From WTFY01 sp965220895 (lineage in GTDB: Bacteria; Pseudomonadota; Gammaproteobacteria; UBA4575), in contig OZ244850.1 in the NCBI GenBank assembly GCA_965220895.1, positions 1,054,001 through 1,118,000 of the forward strand: 64,000 nucleotides of DNA, read 5' to 3'. The notes beneath the pieces are model-generated. The model did not search any database, had not been told where the DNA came from, and was given only the letters and a program-made list of their open reading frames with translations. The position numbers were made by a program, and so were the translations under genes. This document shows, piece by piece, positions 16,289 to 23,862 of the stretch; the stretch's first letter is position 1, and each line of letters begins with the position of its first letter.

Positions 16289-17671
16289 GTGGCGCGCGCC
16301 ATGCACGTCAATCCACTCATCTTCCGGGCCTACGACATCCGCGGCGTCGTGGAAACGGACCTGACGCCGGACTGCGTGCAGCAGATCGGACAGGCACTGG
16401 GGGTTCTGTATCCGCACAAGATGCCGGTGGTGATCGCAAGAGACGGGCGAAGATCCAGCCGCGTGCTGGCCGAGGCCCTGGGCGGCGGCCTGCAGGACGG
16501 CGGGCGCTCCGTCACCGACATCGGCGAGGCGCCGACTCCCCTTTTGTACTACGCCACGCATCTTCTTGGGACCGGCGCCGGCGTGATGGTCACCGGCAGC
16601 CACAACCCGCCCGAATACAACGGCCTCAAGATCCTGATGGGCGGCAGGACGCTGTTCGGCGAGGCCCTGCAGGCCGTCCACCGTCAGATCCTTGAAGGCG
16701 CATTGCCCGCACCCCGGGGGCAGCGCAGCCAGGACGCGGTCCTGGAGCGCTATCTCGACGAGGTATGCGCGGACGTTCGCCTGGAGCGCCCGCTTCGCAT
16801 CGCGATTGACTGCGGCAACGGGGTGGCCGGGCCCACAGCCCAGGCCCTGTTTTCGCGGCTGGGCTGCGAGGTCACGGGCCTGTATTGCGAGGTCGATGGC
16901 GAGTTTCCCAACCACCATCCTGATCCCAGCGTCCCGGAGAATCTGCACGACCTGATCGACTGCGTCACGCGGGAGCGACTGGACCTGGGGCTCGCGTTCG
17001 ACGGCGACGGCGACCGCCTGGGAGTGGTCGATGAGCGTGGCCGCGTGCTGTGGCCGGACCGCCAGATGATGCTCTATTCCCGGGACGTGTTGTCAAAACA
17101 GCCGGGAGGGCGTGTCGTGTTTGACGTGAAGTGTTCGAAAAACCTGCGCACGGTCATCGAGCAGGCCGGCGGCGAGGCCGTCATGTGGAAAACCGGGCAC
17201 TCGTTGATCAAGGACAAGATGGCAGAGACCGGCGCCGTGCTCGGCGGCGAAATGAGCGGACATGTCTTTTTCAAGGACCGCTGGTACGGCTTTGACGATG
17301 CCCTGTACAGCGCGGCAAGGCTGCTGGGAATCCTGTCCCGGCAATCCCTGCCCGCCAGCCAGCTGTTTGATGCCCTGCCCGATGATGTCTGTACTCCGGA
17401 AATCGTTGTTCGCCTGGGCCGGGACGGTGACCAGCATGCCTTCATGGAGGCGTTCACCCAGGCGGTACGCCTGCCCGGGGCGCAGATCCTGACCATCGAC
17501 GGAGTGCGTGCCGAGTTCGCCGCCGGCTGGGGCCTGGTGCGTGCCTCGAATACGACGCCGGCCCTGGTGATCCGCTTTGAAGCCCAAGACGAGGCGGCGC
17601 TGCAGGACATCCAGGGGGCTTTCCGTACCCAGTTGCTGGATGTGGACCCTGGGCTAGAATTACCTTTTTAG
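16289..17671 (+). CDS. algC: Phosphomannomutase/phosphoglucomutase
   Basis: 460 residues of the alpha-D-phosphohexomutase family. The phosphoserine loop is VTGSHNPPEYNG, the metal site is AFDGDGDRLG, the sugar-binding loop is GGEMSGHVFF, and the C-terminal phosphate loop is VRASNTTPALVIRFEA. It interconverts hexose 1- and 6-phosphates for envelope polysaccharide. Start GTG 16289, with an ATG 12 bases later also possible. It follows dut after 8 bases, the order seen in Pseudomonas. Confidence 0.95.
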   Translation: MARAMHVNPLIFRAYDIRGVVETDLTPDCVQQIGQALGVLYPHKMPVVIARDGRRSSRVLAEALGGGLQDGGRSVTDIGEAPTPLLYYATHLLGTGAGVMVTGSHNPPEYNGLKILMGGRTLFGEALQAVHRQILEGALPAPRGQRSQDAVLERYLDEVCADVRLERPLRIAIDCGNGVAGPTAQALFSRLGCEVTGLYCEVDGEFPNHHPDPSVPENLHDLIDCVTRERLDLGLAFDGDGDRLGVVDERGRVLWPDRQMMLYSRDVLSKQPGGRVVFDVKCSKNLRTVIEQAGGEAVMWKTGHSLIKDKMAETGAVLGGEMSGHVFFKDRWYGFDDALYSAARLLGILSRQSLPASQLFDALPDDVCTPEIVVRLGRDGDQHAFMEAFTQAVRLPGAQILTIDGVRAEFAAGWGLVRASNTTPALVIRFEAQDEAALQDIQGAFRTQLLDVDPGLELPF

Positions 17672-17725
17672 GCGGCGCGATCCCGGATAGAATAGCCCCC
17701 TTTTGAAAAATGCCTGCATCCGTCC

Positions 17726-18604
17726 ATGAAACCTGAAGACGCCACCACCACGGCCAAGGTGCTGATCGAGGCACTGCCCTACATCCAGAAGTTCGCCGGC
17801 CAGACCGTGGTCATCAAGTACGGTGGCAACGCGATGGTCGATGAAGTTCTGAAAAGCAGCCTCGCGCGCGATGTCGTGCTGCTCAAGCACGTCGGCATCA
17901 ATCCGGTCATCGTGCACGGCGGCGGCCCCCAGATCTCGCAACTGCTGGAGAAAACCGGCAAGGCGAGCAAGTTCGTGGAGGGCCAGCGCGTCACCGACAG
18001 CGAGACCATGGACATCGTCGAAATGGTCCTCGGCGGGCTGGTCAACAAGGAGATCGTGGAGCTGATCAACCAGCATGGCGGACGGGCCATGGGGATCACG
18101 GGCAAGGACGGCCGCCTGATCCGGGCCAGGAAACTGACCCTGAAGCGCAAAGCCTCCGAGTCCACAGAAGTCATTGACCTCGGCCATACGGGCGAGGTGG
18201 TGAGCATTGACCCCACCCTGCTGAACCATCTCAAGGGAGATGACTTCATCCCGGTGATCGCACCGACGGCCAGCGACTCGCAGGGTGTCGCCCTGAACAT
18301 CAACGCCGATTCCGTGGCCGGCAAGGTGGCCTCGGCCCTGCACGCCGAAAAGCTGATCCTGCTCACCAACACGGCAGGCGTGCAAAAGGACGGTCAGCTG
18401 GTGACCCGGCTGGCTTCCCGCGAAATCGAGTCGCTGATCAAGGACGGCGTCATCCGCGACGGCATGCGACCGAAAACGATGTGTGCCTGGGATGCGCTGG
18501 CCTCGGGCGTGAAAACCGTGCATATCATCGACGGGCGCATCCAGCATGCCGTGCTGCTGGAGCTGTTCACGAGCGAAGGCATCGGCACCCTGCTGTACAG
18601 CTGA
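17726..18604 (+). CDS. argB: Acetylglutamate kinase
   Basis: 292 residues. Phosphorylates N-acetylglutamate in arginine synthesis. Motifs: VIKYGGNAM at the N-terminus, VHGGGPQISQLL, NADSVAGKVASAL, and LLTNTAGV. The N-terminal extension of about 25 residues before VVIKYGG resembles the arginine-sensitive hexameric enzymes, so feedback inhibition is likely. It precedes the convergent pyrE by 16 bases. Confidence 0.97.
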   Translation: MKPEDATTTAKVLIEALPYIQKFAGQTVVIKYGGNAMVDEVLKSSLARDVVLLKHVGINPVIVHGGGPQISQLLEKTGKASKFVEGQRVTDSETMDIVEMVLGGLVNKEIVELINQHGGRAMGITGKDGRLIRARKLTLKRKASESTEVIDLGHTGEVVSIDPTLLNHLKGDDFIPVIAPTASDSQGVALNINADSVAGKVASALHAEKLILLTNTAGVQKDGQLVTRLASREIESLIKDGVIRDGMRPKTMCAWDALASGVKTVHIIDGRIQHAVLLELFTSEGIGTLLYS

Positions 18605-18620
18605 TTTTCGCGCGCGTGCT

Positions 18621-19286
18621 TCAGGCCTCGGGCTTGCCGAACGTTTGCAGGTACGAGCGGATACGTCTCAGCTGCTCCGGGTCGCAGGCCCCGGTATCCG
18701 CATGCTCGATGAGATCCTCGATGGTTGCCACGGAGAGCACCTCGATGCCGTGTCGCAGCCGGACCTCGTCGGTGGCCAGCTGACCCTGTATGGCACCCCA
18801 TTCCCTGCGGTCAAACGCAATCACCACGCCGTGCGGCTTCGCCCCGCTGCCCCGGATGATCGATACCGCCTCATCCACCGCGGTCCCGGCCGTGAGCACG
18901 TCATCCACGATCAGCACCCGGCCCTGCAGGGGCGCACCGACGACACTGCCCTGGTCGCCATGCAGCTTGGCTTCCTTGCGGTTGAAGACATAGGGCAGGT
19001 TGATGCCGTGTTCCCGGGCCAGGGTCATGGCGACCGCCGCCACCAGGGGGATGCCCTTGTAGGCGGGCCCGAACAACATGTCGACACCGAGGTTCGCCTG
19101 CACGATCGCCTCGGCATAAAAGCGGCTGAGGCGCTCCAGGGACTGGCCGTCATGGAACAGGCTGGTATTGAAGAAATAGGGCGCCACCCGTTTGGATTTG
19201 AGCGTGAACTCGCCGAACTGGATGACGTCTTTCTCCACCGCAAACTGGATGAATGCCTGGCTGTTCTTGATGTCCGTTCGGGTCAC
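18621..19286 (-). CDS. pyrE: Orotate phosphoribosyltransferase
   Basis: 221 residues. Converts orotate and PRPP to OMP. The PRPP loop is RVLIVDDVLTAGTAVDEAV, and the N-terminal segment has FTLKSKRVAPYFFN. Convergent with argB and divergent from the exonuclease III/Crc homologue across about 220 bases, the same neighbourhood as pyrE-crc in Pseudomonas. Confidence 0.97.
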   Translation of the reverse strand: MTRTDIKNSQAFIQFAVEKDVIQFGEFTLKSKRVAPYFFNTSLFHDGQSLERLSRFYAEAIVQANLGVDMLFGPAYKGIPLVAAVAMTLAREHGINLPYVFNRKEAKLHGDQGSVVGAPLQGRVLIVDDVLTAGTAVDEAVSIIRGSGAKPHGVVIAFDRREWGAIQGQLATDEVRLRHGIEVLSVATIEDLIEHADTGACDPEQLRRIRSYLQTFGKPEA

Positions 19287-19506
19287 CGATCTTCCTCCAT
19301 GCGGTCAATGCTCAACTCTCGATGTCGAATGCGTAGATTGTACCTGTCGGCCCGGCGGATCGTAAGAACCCTTGTGGCCCTGAAGCGATACCTCCGAGGC
19401 CTGGGCCTGCCACACGGTTTGGCACAGTTTTGCCGCCAGCCCAAGCGCCTGCCGTCGTCGGATGAGTCCGTGCATTCCGCCATCGCAGCGATTATTCTTG
19501 CACACC

Positions 19507-20283
19507 ATGCGCATTATCACCCTCAATGCCAACGGCATCCGGGCAGCCGCCCGCAAGGGATTTTTTGACTGGCTGGCGGCCCAGCAGGCCGACCTGGTCT
19601 GTGTGCAGGAAACCAAGGCCCAGATCCACCAACTCGAAAACGATGCCGCGTTTTTCCCTGCCGGCTACCACTGCGAGTACGTGGACGCGCTGAAAAAAGG
19701 TTACAGCGGGGTGGCCCTCTACAGCCGGCACGCCCCTCGGCGGATCATCCGAAGCTACGGGGACCGCGAATTCGACGAGGAAGGCCGCTACCTGGAATAC
19801 CAGTTCGACACCCTCTCGGTCGTGTCCCTGTACGCACCCTCCGGCTCGTCCAGTGACGAGCGCCAGCAGGCCAAGTTCCGTTTCATGGACAGCTTCATGC
19901 GGCACCTGAAAAAACTCAGGCGCCGGCGCCGCGCCTACATCATCTGTGGCGACTGGAACATCGCCCACAAGAAGATCGATTTGAAAAACTGGCGGGGCAA
20001 CCAGAAAAACTCCGGCTTCCTGCCGGAAGAGCGTGCATGGCTGGATACGCTGTTCTATGATGTCGGGTACCTGGACGCGTTTCGCGAGGTCAACCAGCTG
20101 GAAGACCAGTACACCTGGTGGTCGAACCGCGGTCAGGCCTGGGCCAAGAATGTCGGTTGGCGCATCGATTACCATGTGGCAAGCCCCGAGCTGAAAGGCA
20201 AGATCCGGCAGGCGGAAATATACACCCGGGAAAGATTCTCCGATCATGCCCCGCTCACCATAGAGTACGACCTATCGATTTGA
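19507..20283 (+). CDS. Exonuclease III family protein in the crc position
   Basis: 258 residues of the endonuclease/exonuclease/phosphatase fold, starting MRIITLNANGIRAAAR. The layout, including MDSFMRHLKKLRRRRRAYIICG and WRGNQKNSGFLPEERAWLD, is close to Pseudomonas Crc, and it is divergent from pyrE as crc is. Unlike Crc, the nuclease residues are intact: Glu in VQETKA, Asp and Asn in CGDWNIAH, Asp-His in FSDHAPL. It is therefore probably an active AP endonuclease/3' exonuclease and not an RNA-regulation cofactor. The next gene overlaps its stop. Confidence 0.88.
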   Translation: MRIITLNANGIRAAARKGFFDWLAAQQADLVCVQETKAQIHQLENDAAFFPAGYHCEYVDALKKGYSGVALYSRHAPRRIIRSYGDREFDEEGRYLEYQFDTLSVVSLYAPSGSSSDERQQAKFRFMDSFMRHLKKLRRRRRAYIICGDWNIAHKKIDLKNWRGNQKNSGFLPEERAWLDTLFYDVGYLDAFREVNQLEDQYTWWSNRGQAWAKNVGWRIDYHVASPELKGKIRQAEIYTRERFSDHAPLTIEYDLSI

Positions 20284-21620
20284 GTTCAGTACACGAAAAT
20301 GCCCGCCAGTGGCGTCAGGCCTTTGCCGTCTACACCCGGCCCCGGGTCCTGGCCATGCTGTTTCTGGGATTCTCCGCAGGGCTGCCCCTGCTGCTGGTGT
20401 TTGGCACCCTGTCCGTGTGGCTGCGCCGGGAAGGCATCGACCGCACCACCATCGGCTACATCTCCTGGGTCGCGATCCTGTATGGCTTCAAGTTCGCCTG
20501 GGCTCCCCTGGTCGACCGCCTGCGCCTGCCGCTTCTGACCGGCTGGCTGGGGCAGCGCCGCAGCTGGATGCTGCTCGCCCAGGTCGGCGTCCTGGTCGGA
20601 CTGTGGCTGATGGCCGGCAACCACCCGGGGGCGCAGTTGACCATGCTGGTGCTGGCCGCCCTGCTGGTCGCCTTCTCGTCGGCCACCCAGGACATCAGTA
20701 TCGATGCCTGGCGCATCGAGGCGGTGGCCGATGACCTGCAGGGAGCCATGGCGGCAACTTACCAGATGGGCTATCGGCTGGGAATGATCCTCGCCGGGGG
20801 CGGCGCCTTGGTCATCGCGGGCAACTATTCCTGGAACACCGCCTATTTCGTCATGGGCTGCTGCATGCTGGTGGGCATGATCACCACGCTCATCGTGGCC
20901 GAGCCCGAGCATCCGCCACGACCCGCGCCTCAGGATACGCAGGCGGGCACCCTGCTTCGCCTGGGCCGCTGGTTCGTCGAGGCCGTGGTCCAGCCCTTCG
21001 TGGAATTCTTCCGCCGCAACGGGCTCATGGCGCTGGTCATCTTGCTGTTCATCGGGCTGTTTCGCATCAGCGACATCACCATGGGGGTCATGACGGGCCC
21101 GCTGTATGTCGACATGGGCTTCTCGGACGAGCAGATCGGCTGGGTATCGAAGACCTTCGGGGTCATTGTCACGATCGTGGGTGCGCTGCTGGGCGGGGTG
21201 CTGGTGATGCGCTATGGCATTTTCCGCATGCTGATCGTCGCCGCGGTGCTGGTCGTGGTCACCAACCTGGTGTTTGCATGGCTGGCCACCCAGGGGCCTG
21301 AAATCCTGCTGCTGGCAGTGGTCATCACCGCAGACAACCTGAGCGGCGGCATTGCGGGCTCCACCTTTATCGCCTACCTGTCCAGTCTCACCAACCGCGC
21401 CTACACGGCCACCCAGTACGCCCTGTTCAGTTCCCTGATGCTGCTGCCGGCAAAGTTCATCGGCGGCTTCTCCGGAAAGGTCGTGGATGATTTCGGTTAC
21501 ATCCAATTCTTCCTGTATGCCGGCGGGCTTGGCATTCCGGCCGTCCTGCTCGCCATCTACCTGCTGAGCCGCAGGGACCGCCCGCTGGGCACCCCGGCAT
21601 CGGTGCGCGTACAGACCTAG
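20280..21620 (+). CDS. AmpG-like major facilitator permease
   Basis: 446 residues with about 12 hydrophobic helices. The first is FLGFSAGLPLLLVFGTLSVWLR, the AmpG pattern, with SSATQDISIDAWRIEAV and GYRLGMILAGGGAL later. AmpG imports GlcNAc-anhydro-muropeptides for cell-wall recycling. The most upstream plausible start is TTG 20280, overlapping the stop of the exonuclease gene by 4 bases (TTGA), so the two are co-translated. Family assignment good; substrate inferred. Confidence 0.82.
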   Translation: MSSVHENARQWRQAFAVYTRPRVLAMLFLGFSAGLPLLLVFGTLSVWLRREGIDRTTIGYISWVAILYGFKFAWAPLVDRLRLPLLTGWLGQRRSWMLLAQVGVLVGLWLMAGNHPGAQLTMLVLAALLVAFSSATQDISIDAWRIEAVADDLQGAMAATYQMGYRLGMILAGGGALVIAGNYSWNTAYFVMGCCMLVGMITTLIVAEPEHPPRPAPQDTQAGTLLRLGRWFVEAVVQPFVEFFRRNGLMALVILLFIGLFRISDITMGVMTGPLYVDMGFSDEQIGWVSKTFGVIVTIVGALLGGVLVMRYGIFRMLIVAAVLVVVTNLVFAWLATQGPEILLLAVVITADNLSGGIAGSTFIAYLSSLTNRAYTATQYALFSSLMLLPAKFIGGFSGKVVDDFGYIQFFLYAGGLGIPAVLLAIYLLSRRDRPLGTPASVRVQT

Positions 21621-21647
21621 GCCGGTTGCTCGTCCTGGCCTGCCCGG

Positions 21648-22103
21648 TCAGGGCAGGATCTCGATCGGTGTTCCGTCTTCCACCGCATCCCAGATCTCTT
21701 GCATGTGCTCATCCCGTACCGCGATGCAGCCCGCCGTCCAGTCGGCCCCGTTGCCGAGCAGGCGAGCCCGCTCTGCCGGATCCCCGGGGGTGCCGTGGAT
21801 CATGATTTCACCGCCCGGGTCCTGGCCGAGGCTGCGGGCATGCTGGCGGTCCCGGTGGTTCGGATAGGAGATGTGGATGGAACGGAAGTACTTGCTGTCG
21901 GCATTGCGCCAGTCCAGCGTATAGCGGCCTTCCGGTGTGCGCTGATCACCGGCGCAACGCTTCGGCCCCTGGGGTCGCTGGCCAAGGGCCACCGGGTAGC
22001 GTCGCAAAACCTCATGACCACGGTACAGGCACAACGTGCGTTTCGCCTTTTCGACCACCACACGATCGGCCTTGAGTTCGCGGGCCGGCGGGGTATCCTG
22101 CAT
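21648..22103 (-). CDS. L,D-transpeptidase (YkuD) family protein without signal peptide
   Basis: 151 residues from ATG 22103. An in-frame start at 22181 inside the preceding ParA gene would add 26 residues but still no signal peptide. YkuD features: VVVEKAKRTLCLYRGHEV at the front, the active-site His in IMIHGTPG and the catalytic Cys in ADWTAGCIAV. The TPEGRYTLDWRNADSKY segment is like the YafK/DpaA branch, which trims lipoprotein-peptidoglycan links. Lack of an export signal is odd for a periplasmic enzyme; the real start may be elsewhere. Confidence 0.8.
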   Translation of the reverse strand: MQDTPPARELKADRVVVEKAKRTLCLYRGHEVLRRYPVALGQRPQGPKRCAGDQRTPEGRYTLDWRNADSKYFRSIHISYPNHRDRQHARSLGQDPGGEIMIHGTPGDPAERARLLGNGADWTAGCIAVRDEHMQEIWDAVEDGTPIEILP

Positions 22104-22132
22104 GCCTGGACCGGGATGCGGGTGGAAAGAGG

Positions 22133-22771
22133 CTATGGCTGGCTGCGCTTGCTCTTCACCCATTTGATGATGGGTTGCCACTGTTCGCGGTCCAGCGCAG
22201 TGGCTGCAGGCGCCATCTCGAAGATTCCCAGCCCGCGTTCCGCTGCCCGGATGTAGTGCTGGCTGTCGCGCAGCATGGTCAGGAACGGGATGCGTTGGCG
22301 GCTCAGGAAGTCATCCAGTTCCCAGTAGATGTTGGTGTAGTCCCTGGAGCGGTTCGCGAGCAGGGCCAGCTTGGCACGCTTGCACGCCACCGGGGCACAG
22401 TTTCGAATCTCGGCAATAAAATCGGTCGCTGCACGCATGTCGATCGGAGAGGGCAGCACCGGGATCAGGATGGTTTGCGCCCGGCCCACCATTTTGCTCA
22501 GGGCGCTGCCGTGCAGGCCTGCAGGAACATCCATGATCACGTAATCCGTGTTGCGCCCGGCCCGCCGGGCCACCTTTTCATAGGTGGCGATGCCCCGGAT
22601 CGGTGGGCGCGCGGGTGGGCGGGCCTTGAGCCACTGCGTGCTGGAGCCCTGGGGGTCGTGGTCCATCAGCACGACGGACTGGTTCTGTAGGGCGAAGTAG
22701 GCCGCCAAATTGGTCGCAATGGTGGATTTCCCAGAGCCCCCCTTGGAATTGATCACCATGATATTGCGCAT
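22133..22771 (-). CDS. Orphan ParA/MinD-family ATPase
   Basis: 212 residues. The deviant Walker A is SKGGSGKSTIATNLA (9-23), Walker B region DYVIMDVPAGL and the A' motif LMDHDPQGSS. It is shorter than chromosomal ParA and has no N-terminal helix-turn-helix. No ParB-like partner is adjacent; the YkuD-type gene follows it. Such orphan ParAs position cellular cargo such as chemoreceptors, carboxysomes or envelope complexes on the nucleoid. Cargo unknown here. Confidence 0.85.
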   Translation of the reverse strand: MRNIMVINSKGGSGKSTIATNLAAYFALQNQSVVLMDHDPQGSSTQWLKARPPARPPIRGIATYEKVARRAGRNTDYVIMDVPAGLHGSALSKMVGRAQTILIPVLPSPIDMRAATDFIAEIRNCAPVACKRAKLALLANRSRDYTNIYWELDDFLSRQRIPFLTMLRDSQHYIRAAERGLGIFEMAPAATALDREQWQPIIKWVKSKRSQP

Positions 22772-22859
22772 CGGTCGTTCCCTCCCCGTGTGGGTCCCGT
22801 CATTATTCTTAGAGCCTAGGTCTGGGTCGCTCTGGGCAAGGCCCCCCTGTCAGCAGACT

Positions 22860-22893
22860 TTTAGCAAAACAGGCCCGGTTTAGCAAACCCGGG
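22860..22893. repeat. Direct repeat and hairpin upstream of the orphan parA
   Basis: TTTAGCAAA occurs at 22860-22868 and 22879-22887. The second copy is the loop region of a stem formed by CCCGG (22874-22878) and CCGGG. It lies about 90-120 bases upstream of the orphan ParA start in a gene-free stretch of 234 bases and may be an operator or the end of a leader. Confidence 0.35.
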
Positions 22894-23005
22894 ATGCGGG
22901 CGGGCGGGCATCGGTCAGAATCCAGCGCTCACACGGACTCCTGTAAACTGCCAGATGAAGAAATTTAAAGGACTTTAGTGAATAATAGCAGCATTTTTTG
23001 TCATT

Positions 23006-23773
23006 TTAGATGTCAAACTCGGCAATCACCGGAGCATGGTCGGACGGCCGCTCGTTGCTGCGGGGCTCCTTGTCGATGGTGCTGAAACTGCACACGGCTT
23101 CCAGCTCGGCGCTGGCCAGGATCAGGTCGATGCGCAGGCCAAGATTGCGGCGAAAGCCCGCTGCACGGTAGTCCCACCAGCTGAAACTGTCCTGCTCTTG
23201 CTCGAACAGGCGGAAGGTGTCGGCGAAGCCGAGCCCAAGTATCGCCTGCAGGGCCTGGCGTTCCCGGTCGCTGCACAGGATGGAGCCCGCCCAGGCTTTC
23301 GGGTCATGCACGTCCTGGTCTTCCGGGGCGATGTTAAAGTCGCCGAGCACCACGTAGCGGGGGTGTTGCTGCAAGTCGGCGCGCAGGAATGCGGTCACCT
23401 TCTCGAGCCAGTCCAGCTTGTAGGCGTATTTCTCGGAGCCCACCTCCGAACCGTTGACCACATACAGGTTCAGGACCCGTACGTCCCCGACCGTGGCGGC
23501 CAGAATCCGGCGCTGGGGGTCCTCCAGCCCGTCGATCCCGGCCTGGACCTCGCTGGCGGGCTCGCGGCTCAGGATCGCCACCCCGTTGTAGGTTTTCTGG
23601 CCGGAGTACTGCGCATGGTAGCCAGCCTCGCGGATTTCCTGCACCGGAAACTCCTCATCCACCAGCTTGGTCTCCTGCAGGGCCAGCACATCGACCGGGT
23701 TATCCTCCAACCAGTCCAGCACCTGCGCCAGACGTACCCGCAGTGAATTGACGTTCCAGGAGGCAATCCTCAT
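23006..23773 (-). CDS. xthA: Exodeoxyribonuclease III
   Basis: 255 residues. Typical ExoIII: MRIASWNVNSLRVRL, ALQETKL (metal Glu), VVLGDFNIAPEDQD, LGLRIDLILAS and PSDHAPVIAEF. Repairs abasic sites and 3'-blocked ends. It is the second family member within 4 kb (the other at 19507). It lies downstream of gyrB on the same strand after about 90 bases, so may be co-transcribed. Confidence 0.94.
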   Translation of the reverse strand: MRIASWNVNSLRVRLAQVLDWLEDNPVDVLALQETKLVDEEFPVQEIREAGYHAQYSGQKTYNGVAILSREPASEVQAGIDGLEDPQRRILAATVGDVRVLNLYVVNGSEVGSEKYAYKLDWLEKVTAFLRADLQQHPRYVVLGDFNIAPEDQDVHDPKAWAGSILCSDRERQALQAILGLGFADTFRLFEQEQDSFSWWDYRAAGFRRNLGLRIDLILASAELEAVCSFSTIDKEPRSNERPSDHAPVIAEFDI

Positions 23774-23862
23774 TTTTCAACCCCCCCGTGCTGCATGTCT
23801 ACACGGCCTTGATTTCTGATGAATTTTACTGAACGATGTCGGCCATCCCCGGACCCCGGCGC

